Source: Symsagittifera roscoffensis (Eukaryota; Xenacoelomorpha; Acoela; Convolutidae). Taken from it: a DNA stretch of 60,000 nt. Below, in pieces: positions 26,019 through 35,379 of the stretch. Below the pieces are notes generated by a model, which was not told where the DNA came from, did no database searches, and was given only the letters and a program-made list of their open reading frames with translations. The position numbers and the translations under genes were made by a program. Position 1 is the first letter of the stretch. The number at the start of each line of letters is the position of its first letter. The stretch covers positions 50,321,989-50,381,988 of the forward strand of contig NC_087070.1 in assembly GCF_963678635.1 (NCBI RefSeq). Direction: 5' to 3'.

Positions 26019-27397
26019 GGTTTAATCAACGAAAGTAGCCCCTTCCAACGACAGTTCTCAACACCAACACAGAACGACGAACTTTTACCCCGGCATCTGA
26101 TCTGAGAAGAAACAACAGTTATGAGCCCAACAGAAGAAAAAAAAGACATTGGTAACCCCACAAAAGACAATTCAAAAAGCGAAACTGCCGGCAAAAAATC
26201 AACGTGTATCAACACGGAGACAAAAGCCCTTGTGAGGCAATCTCTTTTACTAAATTTGGATGCAAACAGAAATCAACATTACGGATTCAATCACAACAAT
26301 GCATTTGGAAACGCCGCAAGAAACTGAAGACTCCAGGAGGCATCAGCTTTTATGAACAACCACCCAGCACGCAACGTTTTAAAATCGAGAATAAGACATC
26401 AGTTAGACAAGACAATACGTCAGGACAAAACGCGAGGATCACATGCACCTCATCTAATTGCACGTTAAAACTACAAACAAAATGATTTAAAAAAAGATTC
26501 GGACTGCAGCACGCACAAGTTTGGAAAGAATTTTTTATTGAATGGCGGAGAAAGACTAATCTTTATTTGCTCGTAGAGCATAAACTCAAACTTCAGCAAC
26601 ACTAACAGCAGCAGCATCACATCAGCCAGCAAGAACGACTAAAGAGATCAGCAGACTCCACGGCATCAACCAACAACAACCATCATCAACAAATTGAAAT
26701 CCTCGATGAATTCAGCATAGCACAGACAGCCACAACCAATATCAGCAGAGTCAACTTAAGGAAACGCCAATAACAAGGTTTTATGTTTAGGAACCACCCC
26801 AACCCTCTTTGTTACTGCTAATCAGGCCGGCTGTTACGTGCCAATTACAACAATTGATCTGGAAACAAGCTATTTACATGCCAAATTGGAAAATCCGCCA
26901 AATTGGAATCAGATTCGAATTGGAAAATCCGCCAAAGCTATTTACATGCCAAATTGGAATCAGATTAACACAAAAGGGAAAAATAACAAAAATTGAAAAA
27001 ATTATCATATGCAACCAAATACTTCAAAACTTTCAAGTTTTTGAAAGAGTAAAAGTCTAATATAGAAAAGAATAGAGTGCTTTACCAAGTGTTTCACCAA
27101 GATATTTTTAACACTTATAAAGAGCTTGTACCTGTTTTGAAGAGAGCGTTGCATACGCCTGGCAATTCTGTCAACTTCAAATCAGCACTAGTACAGGACT
27201 GAGGCCATGCATACCAGCATTCGAACCCAACTAACTCAAGCTATTCATCTGGAAATTTTATCCAGTCAAGGTTCAACTTAAAACATGATTCCATGATTTC
27301 AATGAGAACCAGGTTTTACATATCAAAAAATATGAACAGAAGGGGTAAAATTTGTTAAATTTGATAAAACGAACAACCAATCCAAGTTTTCCTGCTT

Positions 27398-27850
27398 TTG
27401 CTAAAAAATTTTCTCTCCATGCTAAAACAAATATCCAGCAAAAAGATTCACTTGCAAAAAGGCGGAAAAAATAATGCGTCAAATACTGGAATTCCATCCA
27501 AGCCAATTCGGGATTATAAACGAAAGAAAACTACAACTTCATTGATTCGAACATCGAAGAGAAAACTCCACTCTGAGGATTGCAAAAAATTCTCAATAAC
27601 CAAACCAGAAAAGCGACCGGAAGACATAAACTCCGCGACAGGAGAAACCAAATGCCTCAAAGTAACCCTCCAAACCAAAAGCATGAAAAGACTTTCTCAA
27701 AAAAACCGACAGAGATCAAATGTTGCCCATGATACATATGCCCAGGCCAAAATTTTGAAATTATTTTTTGTATGCAAAGCAATTTTTTTTCAAGATCTGT
27801 CACACAAAACAGCAAAACAACTAAAGGAAAAATGTCAAGAGCAGAATTAA
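27398..27850 (+). CDS. Unidentified 150-codon open frame, Lys-rich
   Basis: Basic throughout (KRKKTTTS, KTAKQLKEK), with a short hydrophobic stretch near residues 122-132. No family recognised, no splice context found. It could be a remnant of a nucleic-acid-binding retroelement protein, but nothing in the sequence proves this. Confidence 0.18.
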   Translation: MLKNFLSMLKQISSKKIHLQKGGKNNASNTGIPSKPIRDYKRKKTTTSLIRTSKRKLHSEDCKKFSITKPEKRPEDINSATGETKCLKVTLQTKSMKRLSQKNRQRSNVAHDTYAQAKILKLFFVCKAIFFQDLSHKTAKQLKEKCQEQN

Positions 27851-29220
27851 ATTTTTTTTCATCGAAACTGAACATGCGAATTTTCTAAGAAAAAGTAATG
27901 GAGCAAGGATTTAAAACCATGAAACAGGGACAAAACCAAAACATTCGAAGAAGGCCGAAATATCTGAAACAACTCAAACATTCAATGAGAAATTTAAATC
28001 AAGTTTGAAGATTTGTTATTTGCAGACATTACTAAAATTTATAACAATAATGCCTGTACATCTTCTGAGTACTTCTGAGTACTCCTAAAAACATCTTCTG
28101 AGTTAGTCTCAAAACTTAGATATAAGAAATGCAAAAATGGTTACCAACCTAAAAAAAAGGATAAAACGTTTAGCACAAGTTATCTTAGTTACCAAATAAG
28201 GAATCCGCGAAAAATATGGTCCCTAAAGTTGCCAAATACAAAAAATCTTCTGCCACGTGATTGTCGGATTTACCAAACGCTGAATTCTTACGAAAATTTA
28301 TGACTTCAGATAGTAAATTGTGCCCATTACGCAAATACTTCTTCAGCTAAGCAAAAATATATTTTTTTTTGCCTTTTGGGTATTTACATGGCAAGTCTTG
28401 CTGATTATATAGTTATTGGTGCATAAGAAATATCAGTGACAATGGTGTAGCCATTTCAAAGAGCCAGAGAAACTTTTGATGAACTAACTGCCCAGATGAC
28501 ACCAGGATCAAAATGATATGGTTGGTCTGGTGCAAAAACAGTGTTTTGACCAATATGCACGACAAATTTTTCTATGGTCACCAATATTGCTGTGAATATC
28601 CAAGTTATTGTAAGAACTTCAAGTTCTGATAAGAAAAGCTTGTGAAACCTTAGAATTCACCTGAAGCTCTACTCCAAAAAAAATAATAATTTTTCTAGAA
28701 ACTTTTCCCCGATAAAGACGGAGGAAAATTTTTGCTGCAATTTAACGTAACGAACAGTTCTGAAAAAATTACTTCAAAACGCAGAATTGGGACATTTTCA
28801 AAAGAATCAATAGGTTAACAAAATTGAATAACAAATTGACAAAATATCAAATCAACAAAATTACACTATAACTGGGATTACCATGTTATAGTGAAATCAA
28901 GAGAAAAATAACCAAAGATCACGTTTATCTCATTGATGAAGGAAAACTGCCAGGAAGAATCGTTATACCATGACACCTAAAACGAAAAAAAACTTTTTTC
29001 AGATATCGGTTAAAGCCAGCAAGCGAAGTAATATTATGATGCTTCAAAACTATCTAGAATTGAATATGACGCGACCCTGATGCGCTTATGCGCAAGGTTG
29101 GCTCACAAAACAGGAGAAAACATGTGGGCTTTTTGTTATTCCTTCAACGTTCCTAGCTTCAGTGGGCGATGAGCTACTTCTTGTATTGTATTAGTTTAAC
29201 CGCTTGAAACTTAAATAAAA

Positions 29221-29370
29221 CTTTCAGTCGCGCCAGTCGCGCCATTACCTTAGGTCGCGTCGGTTCCCACGGTGTTTTGAGTCGCGGTGGTTTTTTTCAA
29301 TCGTGCCGGTTTTCAATAACCAAGTTTCGGTCGCGCCGATCTTTTCTTAAGTCGCGGGCCTCGACCCGGG
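29221..29370. repeat. GC-rich, CpG-rich patch of irregular GTCGCG repeats
   Basis: GTCGCG or a close variant followed by (C/T)CGGTT recurs about seven times at irregular 10-35 base spacing. It ends in GGCCTCGACCCGGG. Strikingly CpG-dense against the AT-rich background. Confidence 0.7.
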
Positions 29371-29584
29371 CTATCTGATGTGAAATCAATTTTTTAACTG
29401 ACTCCAAAGCTATTATTAGAGCTCTTGCAGTATATCGAGTTATCAAAACTTATCAGTCATGATAAACCAGATAGTTTGAGAAGCTATTATCCTTTACTTA
29501 TATTGCCACATTAGGTGTAAAGAAGTACCGTTCGGCAAACCCCATTTTTGAAGCACCCTATTTTGCACTGTACCCGGGTCGAGG
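29359..29584. repeat. Inverted pair CCTCGACCCGGG / CCCGGGTCGAGG
   Basis: A perfect 12-base inverted repeat (29359-29370 and 29573-29584) encloses 202 bases of ordinary AT-rich sequence. It could be the ends of a small inserted element. Confidence 0.5.
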
Positions 29585-29593
29585 TCCCAGACT

Positions 29594-29713
29594 CATGTCC
29601 AGACTGTCGCGACAAAATTTTGGCATGTCCAGACTTTCCAGAGCAAAACTAGGCATGTACAGACTTTGGCGACCAAAACCTGACATTTCCAGACTTTTCC
29701 GACCATGATGATC
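29594..29713. repeat. 30-bp minisatellite, four units
   Basis: Units start at 29594, 29624, 29654 and 29684, consensus CATGTCCAGACTTT followed by about 16 variable bases. The period is a multiple of three, so the minus strand reads as a 10-residue repeat (SLDMPKFCRD-like) over four units. Confidence 0.8.
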
Positions 29714-29755
29714 CGTCGCGACAACAACGTTATAACAAGCAATTTGTCGGTAGCT

Positions 29756-29959
29756 GTTCCGACTTTCGTAACGAAAATAACGGAATATTTGTGCTCGTGG
29801 TGGTTTTTTTTTCAAATTTCAGCTTGGGACAAGAGCTTTTGAATAATGTAGAAAAAAATTCTTCAAAAATGGCTAGTTAAAACGTCGAAAGTTGTCCGAA
29901 GAAAAAAAAACCCACCCCGAGCACAAATATTTCGTTACTTTCGTTACGAAAGTCGGAAC
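29756..29959. mobile_element. Two HINE-like 5' ends in inverted (head-to-head) arrangement
   Basis: The + strand starts with GTTCCGACTTTCGTAACGAA; the other end, read on the minus strand from 29959, starts with the same GTTCCGACTTTCGTAACGAA. The plus part covers about 55 bases and the minus part about 150 bases (AACTAGCCATTTTTG and CTTGTCCCAAGCTGAA are family interior). The result is a foldback with outer arms of about 55 bases. The 13-base palindrome TTTCGTAACGAAA lies just inside both ends. Confidence 0.6.
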
Positions 29960-30398
29960 AACAAGACTGCTCGTATCAGGGCAAAGCCCTGAATATTCCC
30001 ACTGCCTTTTAAGGCCTATGGAGCAGTAATAGCAAGAAAAAATTAAATGTAATATAAATGAAATGAAAATTTTTTTGAAAACAAAATTGAGGTTTTTTGT
30101 AAGAAATCATTCCCCCAAACGCCAAATAAAGTACAAAGTGATAAATTTCGCTCCTAGTAACACATTAATTATGGCAATTAAGCTTCCTTCAACCAATTTG
30201 GAACGATTTCTAATACGAATTAAACATCTGCTTATGCGTTAATATTGCGAAATATATCGCGCGTTAATTGTCCCAAATTGGCCAAAATGGCTATCTTTAA
30301 ATTCCAACAACTTTACAAAAAATAATCACAGGTAAAATAATTTTTCAAATTTTAGCTCAGGACAACAATAGCTTTCGAATGATACAAAAAATTGCGTC
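29960..30398 (-). mobile_element. HINE-like element on the minus strand, running into the assembly gap
   Basis: Read on the minus strand it ends GGGCTTTGCCCTGATACGAG then CAGTCTTGTT at 29960, preceded by the family interior (CCATAGGCCTTAAAAGGCAG, CCAATTTGGGACAATTAACG). Its 3' end abuts, without any lost base, the 5' end of the next minus-strand copy (29959), a head-to-tail junction. The 5' end would lie in the gap. Confidence 0.6.
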
Positions 30399-30598
30399 NN
30401 NNNNNNNNNNNNNNNNNNNNNNNNNNNNNNNNNNNNNNNNNNNNNNNNNNNNNNNNNNNNNNNNNNNNNNNNNNNNNNNNNNNNNNNNNNNNNNNNNNNN
30501 NNNNNNNNNNNNNNNNNNNNNNNNNNNNNNNNNNNNNNNNNNNNNNNNNNNNNNNNNNNNNNNNNNNNNNNNNNNNNNNNNNNNNNNNNNNNNNNNNN
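30399..30598. other. Assembly gap (200 N)
   Basis: Run of N followed at once by a run of 14 G (30599-30612). The apparent open frames across it are meaningless. Confidence 0.99.
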
Positions 30599-30734
30599 GG
30601 GGGGGGGGGGGGTAGGTTTGGTTTGTTGGCTGATTCTGATTTGATTAAGTCTATGTTTTGTCTGGGATTTTACCGACTTGAAACATGAGATCGGTAATCT
30701 GTCGCGTCAAAACCTTTCAAACTTCAAATTCAAA

Positions 30735-30820
30735 TTTTGGCGTCAAGGATTCAAATGCGAGACTTGATAGTTTAAAGCTTGAGTGTTACTCCGCCGACTG
30801 AACCACTTCTGAAAAAACAA
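30735..30820 (-). repeat. tRNA-derived SINE-like sequence
   Basis: On the minus strand TGGTTCAGTCGG is a full A-box match and CATTTGAATCC, 45 bases later, is a B-box-like motif; GTT/AAC can pair as a short D stem. It lies directly upstream of the FZ gene, between it and the assembly gap. Confidence 0.35.
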
Positions 30821-31095
30821 CGGCTATTGGTGGTCGTCTAATCAAAGTTGTCACATTCTCGAGTAATTTGTGACTTCACTGGAAAGTAAAGCCATATAAT
30901 CTTTCTGTCTGTCTTAATAACACGGAGTATGAAAAATAGAAAGAAATTACAACTTTTCGATGTTTATAAAGTTGCGTTTTTCGGCAAAAACCGCCAAAAA
31001 TGACAACTGATTCACTGGTAATAAAAACCACTGGACTACCAATTTCTATCATTTTTCTATAACTGATCTGTAGTTGAGGTTTTATTAAAACAAAA

Positions 31096-31288
31096 ATGGA
31101 AAGCGTAACCAATTTTTTCAAGTTTTATTCAATTGCAGTCGTAGTTTTGAAAGTGAGCTTAGTTCCAGAATTGAGTTGCGCTGTGGGCAATGAAAAAGAA
31201 TATATTATGAAGGAGAGGGATTACAAAAATTATTTTCCCACCGAAAAGTCTGAACTTTCGGAGTCTCACCTCAACATCAGACATAAAC
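31096..31288 (+). CDS. Exon 1: start codon, signal peptide and N-terminal linker of the FZ-domain protein
   Basis: The ATG has A at -3 and G at +4. It opens a frame of 64 codons plus one base, ending at AAAC|GTGAGT, a strong donor. Residues 7-29 form a hydrophobic stretch (FFKFYSIAVVVLK...) followed by LSCA, a plausible signal peptidase site, so the product is predicted to enter the secretory pathway. Residues 30-64 are hydrophilic, charged and without cysteines. The single base C left over joins CA of exon 2 to make a Pro codon just before the first CRD cysteine. Without splicing the frame continues to 31347, but those extra codons lie past the donor and look like intron. This exon lies outside the duplicated block, so it is single copy. 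Another upstream non-coding exon is possible; the promoter was not identified. Confidence 0.7.
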
Positions 31289-31755
31289 GTGAGTTAACGA
31301 TAACCACCCTAGTCCGATGGTTACTTTTTAACCCGTTACGACTTTAAGATAATAATTGTGGCTTCTACGATTCGTCGAGGACCCAGAAAAACCCATCCGG
31401 CCTGTCTAAGCATAGTGTGTTTCTCTTACCTCTCACATTCTGGGCAAAGTTATTTTGTTGAGCAAAGCTCTTTTTTGCAACTCAAGGCCATTTTAAACCC
31501 TTAATAGCTGCAGCTGGGTCTAAATAAATATTCCCTAGCTCGTTTCAATAACGTTGACTTTTTCTGTTTTTGATGCTCTCGGCCTTTTTTAAGTCAAAAA
31601 ATAGTTTTTTGACCCATTGTCTTCCAGATACCATAGTTCAGTTTCCACTTTTTCAACGTTGTTCTTTAGTAAATCTTGAATCAGCGTCGTCTGCAATTTT
31701 TTTGCGATAACCGATTTATCTGCTACCCAGTTTGAAAAGAATCTTTCACGTTTAG

Positions 31756-32028
31756 CATTTGAATGTACGGACATTGATGATCTCAAACTAAACAGTACAA
31801 TCTGCAGAAATATTCTGACCAATCACAGATCGGGAGACGGCAGCACTAGATTTCGGCTAAATGACCGCATGCGAGTGATGTCTCCGAATATATTTGGCCA
31901 GGAGCACGTTCTGTCGGCCGAACGGGAGATCCACTTGTATAATCTGATGCACACTTTTGGATTTTTCGTCGAAGTGCCAGACTGTTTCAAGAAGATCAGT
32001 TTTATTACATGTCTCAGTTACTTTCCCG
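31756..32028 (+). CDS. Exon 2A: first half of the Frizzled cysteine-rich domain
   Basis: Acceptor CTTTCACGTTTAG|CA and donor CCCG|GTAAGT bound a 273-base exon, symmetric phase 1-1. It encodes FECTDIDD, then STICRN (cysteines 1 and 2), VMSPNIFGQ matching the conserved PN..G region of FZ domains, AEREIHLYNLM, then VPDC and FITC (cysteines 3 and 4) and SYFP. The codon split at the donor gives Val when joined to exon 3, producing YFPVC, the usual 'P.C' of cysteine 5. There is an N-S-T glycosylation sequon at residue 77. In-frame stops lie upstream at 31677 and downstream at 32034, so the exon is well bounded. It differs from exon 2B at 4 bases, two of them changing residues (Arg/Ser at 96, Ser/Gly at 146). 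The antisense open frame across its 5' part is a shadow. Confidence 0.8.
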
Positions 32029-32127
32029 GTAAGTGAGTAGTCAACGCAAAGCTAAAAACATCCAAATTGACCAATTTTAAATTTTGTTTGATAATTTGCT
32101 AATTTGAATCGTTTCTATTTGAAGACT

Positions 32128-32455
32128 AACAACACTGCTCGTATCAGGGCAAAACTTTGAATTTTATGACTGCATATTTAGGCCAATTTTAAAAAAGTGG
32201 TTAAAAATTGATAAGAATTGTTAAAAATTGATCAAAGAAAATCATGTTTTAATCATCCCAAAATGGCCAAATTAGCAACTTTTGAGCCTCCATAACTATG
32301 CAAAAAGTCATCACAGGAAAGTTTTTTGTACATTGGCGCTCTGGACAGCGACATTTTTTCTGATAATTTAAATAAAAAATTCCATGGAAAACGCTGAATT
32401 AAGAAATCCAAATTAGACTGAATAAAAAAACCACCACACTCATAATAATTTCGCC
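32128..32455 (-). mobile_element. HINE-like element, minus strand, diverged (copy 1 of the duplication)
   Basis: The minus-strand 3' end is recognisable at 32128 as the complement of GCCCTGATACGAGCAGTGTT. The 5' end is approximate, near 32455 (complement of GAGTGTGGTGGTTTTTT). Interior diverged. Lies in the intron just after exon 2A. Confidence 0.4.
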
Positions 32456-32464
32456 AATTTTTTT

Positions 32465-32833
32465 AAATGTTTTGCGCGTTAGTTGTCCCTAATTAGCTTA
32501 GCTGGTGTTTTTCAGAACGCCAAAACCTTGCAAAAAATGATCACAAGTGAAATATCGCGTAAGCGTAGAGTTAATCCGTCTTAGAAATTGTTCCAAATTG
32601 GTTGAAAGAAGCTTATTTGCCATAATTGATTTGATACAAGGTGCGAAATCTATCCTTTTGTACTTTATATGGCGTGTGGGGAGATGATTTTCAAAAAAAA
32701 ACTTCGAACTTTGGAAAAAAAGTTTCATTTTGTTCTATTACATTTAATTTTTTTAAAATGTTATTAGTGCTCCATAACGTTTAAAAGGCAGTCGGAACAT
32801 CCAGGGTTTCGCCCTGATATCAGCAGTCTTGTT
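32465..32833 (+). mobile_element. HINE-like element, 5'-truncated, 3' end intact
   Basis: The interior GTTCCAAATTGGTTGAAAG and CTTTATATGGCGTGTGG lead to GGCAGTCGGAACATCCAGGG, the hairpin CAGGGTTTCGCCCTG and the terminus GCAGTCTTGTT. It is directly followed by another copy that starts at its last three bases. Confidence 0.55.
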
Positions 32834-33036
32834 CCGACTTTTTTAACGAAAATAACGGAATATTTTTGCTCGGGTGCTTTTTTTTCTTCAGACAATTTTC
32901 GACGTTTTAACTAGCCATTTTTGACGGAATTTTTTGTATATCTTTCAAAAGCTATTGTTGTCTTGAGCTGAAGTTTGAAAAAATATTTTACCTGTGATCA
33001 TTTTTTGTAAAGTTATGGCGATTCAAAGTTTGCTAC

Positions 33037-33070
<34 letters not shown>

Positions 33071-33071
33071 C

Positions 33072-33117
<46 letters not shown>
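33037..33117. repeat. (ATAG)n microsatellite, tract 1, duplication copy 1
   Basis: About 20 units with one interruption (ATCG). Flanked by GCTAC and AATGG. Confidence 0.95.
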
Positions 33118-33156
33118 ATGGAAAGATAGAAGTTATGGCGGTTCAAAGATTGCTAC

Positions 33157-33244
<88 letters not shown>

Positions 33245-33245
33245 G

Positions 33246-33282
<37 letters not shown>

Positions 33283-33289
33283 TGATAGT

Positions 33290-33357
<68 letters not shown>

Positions 33358-33371
33358 ATGGATAGATAGAT
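33157..33371. repeat. (ATAG)n microsatellite, tract 2, duplication copy 1
   Basis: About 53 units with interruptions AGGT, TTGA, TAGTTAG and AATGG. Longer by about 77 bases than the matching tract in copy 2. The long open frames of repeated YLSI residues on the minus strand are artefacts of this tract. Confidence 0.95.
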
Positions 33372-33984
33372 GCCAATTTGGGACAATTAACGCGCGATAC
33401 ATTTCGCGCTATTAAAGCGTAAGCGGAGATTTAATGAATATTAGAAATCGTTCCAAATTGGTTGAAGGAAGCTTAATTACCATAAATGATGTGTTACTAA
33501 GAGTGAAGTTTATTACTTTGTACTTTATATGGCGTGTGGTGTGATGATTTCATTTTATTTGTAATACATATAATTTTTTCAGGCTATTACTGCTCCATAG
33601 ACCTTAAAAAAAGCGGTCGAAACCGTCAGGGGTTCACCTTGATACGAACAGTTTTGTTTTTAATTTGTTGATGGAAGCTCTTTCATGCAAATCTAATCCT
33701 CTTTTTGAGTTAAGGGCTCCGTGTTTTCCTTTTTTAAGAGCTGTTTAAGTTTCAGATTTCTGGATGTACTTTTGGATGCCCCCTGAATTCGGGTGTTCAA
33801 TTTAAAATCTTTTTTTAAAAAAATAAAAATGTTTTTTTTTTAAATTAAGATCAAAACAGAACAAACTCAGATTCGGACAGTTTAACAGAAATCGGAGTCA
33901 CAATAAATTGAAACGTTTTACGTAAAATAAATTTTAAAGTTTTAATTTTTGTCCTTTGTGCCAAAACTGAAAGAACTTCAATAT

Positions 33985-34378
33985 CAGGGGCGGATTTAAG
34001 GGGGAGCGGGGGGCGGACGCTTCTCCTCTCAGGGAATCGACACCCTGCCGACCCAAAGGTTCCCTCCCCCTTTGTACTATTTTGAGACATTCATTTTCGG
34101 TGACGGATCATAAAACTTTTCTAAGGGCGCCTTCGGTGCTAATATATACTATGTTTGAGGGCGGATTGCGCGCCGAGAAAACGCAATTTTTTTATTATAA
34201 TTTTCCGAAAACTGCCTAAAAACACCTTTTTTGGCCTGCTTTTTCAAAAATTTCCCTTCGGCGCAGAAAAAATTGTCAACTTTTTAGTGTTTTGGGAGAG
34301 CTCGAAAAATCAATTTTGTCGACTTTAAAAAAAGGTCGACAAAAATTTTGAAATTTTTTTGAAAATCCGCCACCCTAG
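33985..34378. mobile_element. Possible hAT-like non-autonomous element, copy 1
   Basis: The left end CAGGGGCGGATTTAAGGGGG resembles the CAGNGGCGGAT start of many hAT-type termini. The right end AAAATCCGCCACCCTA is its imperfect inverted complement. No transposase frame inside; an 8-base target duplication is not clear, so the call is tentative. Confidence 0.35.
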
Positions 34379-34450
34379 ATCCTAGATGACCCTAATGAGA
34401 CAATGCTAGAAGATCCTCGAGACAATCCTAGATGACCCTAATGACCCTTC
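34360..34450. repeat. Short direct repeats (CCTAGATGACCCTAATGA)
   Basis: The phrases CCTAGATGACCCTAATGA and GACAATCCTAGA recur two to three times just after the hAT-like end. The same block occurs near 39166-39256 in duplication copy 2. Confidence 0.6.
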
Positions 34451-35379
34451 TTGCAACTTTGAATGACGTGACAAACATTTTTCGAAAAAACTTTATTCGC
34501 CGATTTTTCATCTCTTGGAAGTGCGCCAACTAAAATGCAACTGAGCCACGAACAATTCAAGTTCAAATTCGAATAGTTCACAGCCGGAAAGAAACAGTGT
34601 TCAAATTCAAATAGTTCACCGCCAGAAAGAAACAGTTGCAAATTAAACTTTTAAAAGGGCTGACATTATTTTCATTAATTGCGTACATATCTTGGCGCGT
34701 AATATTTTTTAGTAATGGCTTGTGCAATAGGTAGCTAAAGCGTAGTCTTTGTAACTCATTTTTCACATGTTTGAAAATAAAGACCGACTCGCCTTTAAAC
34801 TCTGTTTCCAAAAAACTAACAAAAAAACTCTTGTCTCAAATTACAACTGTCATCCGATTCAAATGAAACAAACTCATTTTATTCTGACTGTTTAACAAAA
34901 ATCGAGAGACTCGATTTTTTGTTCATTAAAAATTGAACTTCAAATTGTCTAATAAAAATGTAACCACAAACACTTATTACCAGCTTTTCATCAAACTTTT
35001 CGTTTTGAATTTTTGGGGATCTGAACCATGCCTTAAAAAAATCCAAATGAAAATAGTTTTGACCCTCGTCACCTTCTTTTTGGAGTTGCGTAAAGTTCAA
35101 TCATTACTACGAATTTTCACTAACTCACAAGCGATCGAATCAAAAACAGGTAGATGCAAAAAGCTAAAATTCAACGAGTACTGAAACGAAACAGCGATCA
35201 ATGAGAGCTCAAATTCAAATAGTTGAAAAACCGCAGGAATATAAAAGCGCAACTTTTAACAATTAAACCTGACTTTGTTTTTTTTGGTTGGCTTAACTAC
35301 TAATTGGTTGGATTAACTGTCATAGAGAAATCACTGAAGTCTGCTTCTTTTGTCAAAAGTTCCCGCACAAACTTTAATT

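Larger units (their letters stand above)
24201..29220. other. No gene recognised; strand-biased A/C-rich region from about 25.1 to 28.9 kb
   Basis: From about 25.1 kb the + strand becomes markedly rich in A and C relative to T and G, unlike the T-rich flanks. It contains the longest + strand frames outside the FZ gene: 25023-25391, 25578-26018 (146 codons, rich in T, S, N, Q, K) and 27398-27850 (150 codons, very rich in K). None shows a recognisable domain. This may be an eroded retroelement or a low-complexity exon. Direct repeats: AAGCTATTTACATGCCAAAT twice (26867, 26935). Confidence 0.35.
32831..33658 (+). mobile_element. HINE-like element carrying two GATA microsatellites
   Basis: Starts GTTCCGACTTTTTTAACGAA and ends with CGGTCGAAACCGTCAGGGG...GATACGAACAGTTTTGTT. 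The interior between TTTTACCTGTGATCA and ATGCCAATTTGGGACAATTA holds two (ATAG)n tracts, each preceded by GTTATGGCG(G/A)TTCAAAG and closed by AATGG. The start overlaps the end of the preceding copy (CTTGTTCCGAC). Confidence 0.6.

Noticed and set aside
30379-30688. Open frames across the N run
   Set aside because: Made of unknown bases and a poly-G run.
31589-31822. Minus-strand 77-codon frame, present again at 36447-36680
   Set aside because: Antisense shadow overlapping the start of FZ exon 2; its repetition is due to the duplication. The + strand has family motifs and splice sites.
31731-32028. COR (ROCO-type) domain for the exon with LYNLMHTFGFFVEVPD
   Set aside because: A first impression from the hydrophobic pattern; the cysteine spacing and phase-matched junction to PCRKTC in exon 3 fit the Frizzled domain much better.
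31731-32028. Alternative starts of exon 2 at acceptors TGCTACCCAG|TTTG (31731) or AATCAG|CG (31685)
   Set aside because: Their phases (0 and 2) do not match the phase 1 end of exon 1; the acceptor at 31754-31755 does and puts the first cysteine in the right place. Use with another first exon cannot be excluded.
33143-33386. Minus-strand frames of repeated YLSI residues
   Set aside because: Direct translation of the GATA microsatellite; no gene.
34879-35184. Opposed 73- and 83-codon frames, repeated at 39686-39991
   Set aside because: Conserved only because the block is duplicated; no motif, no splice or promoter context.
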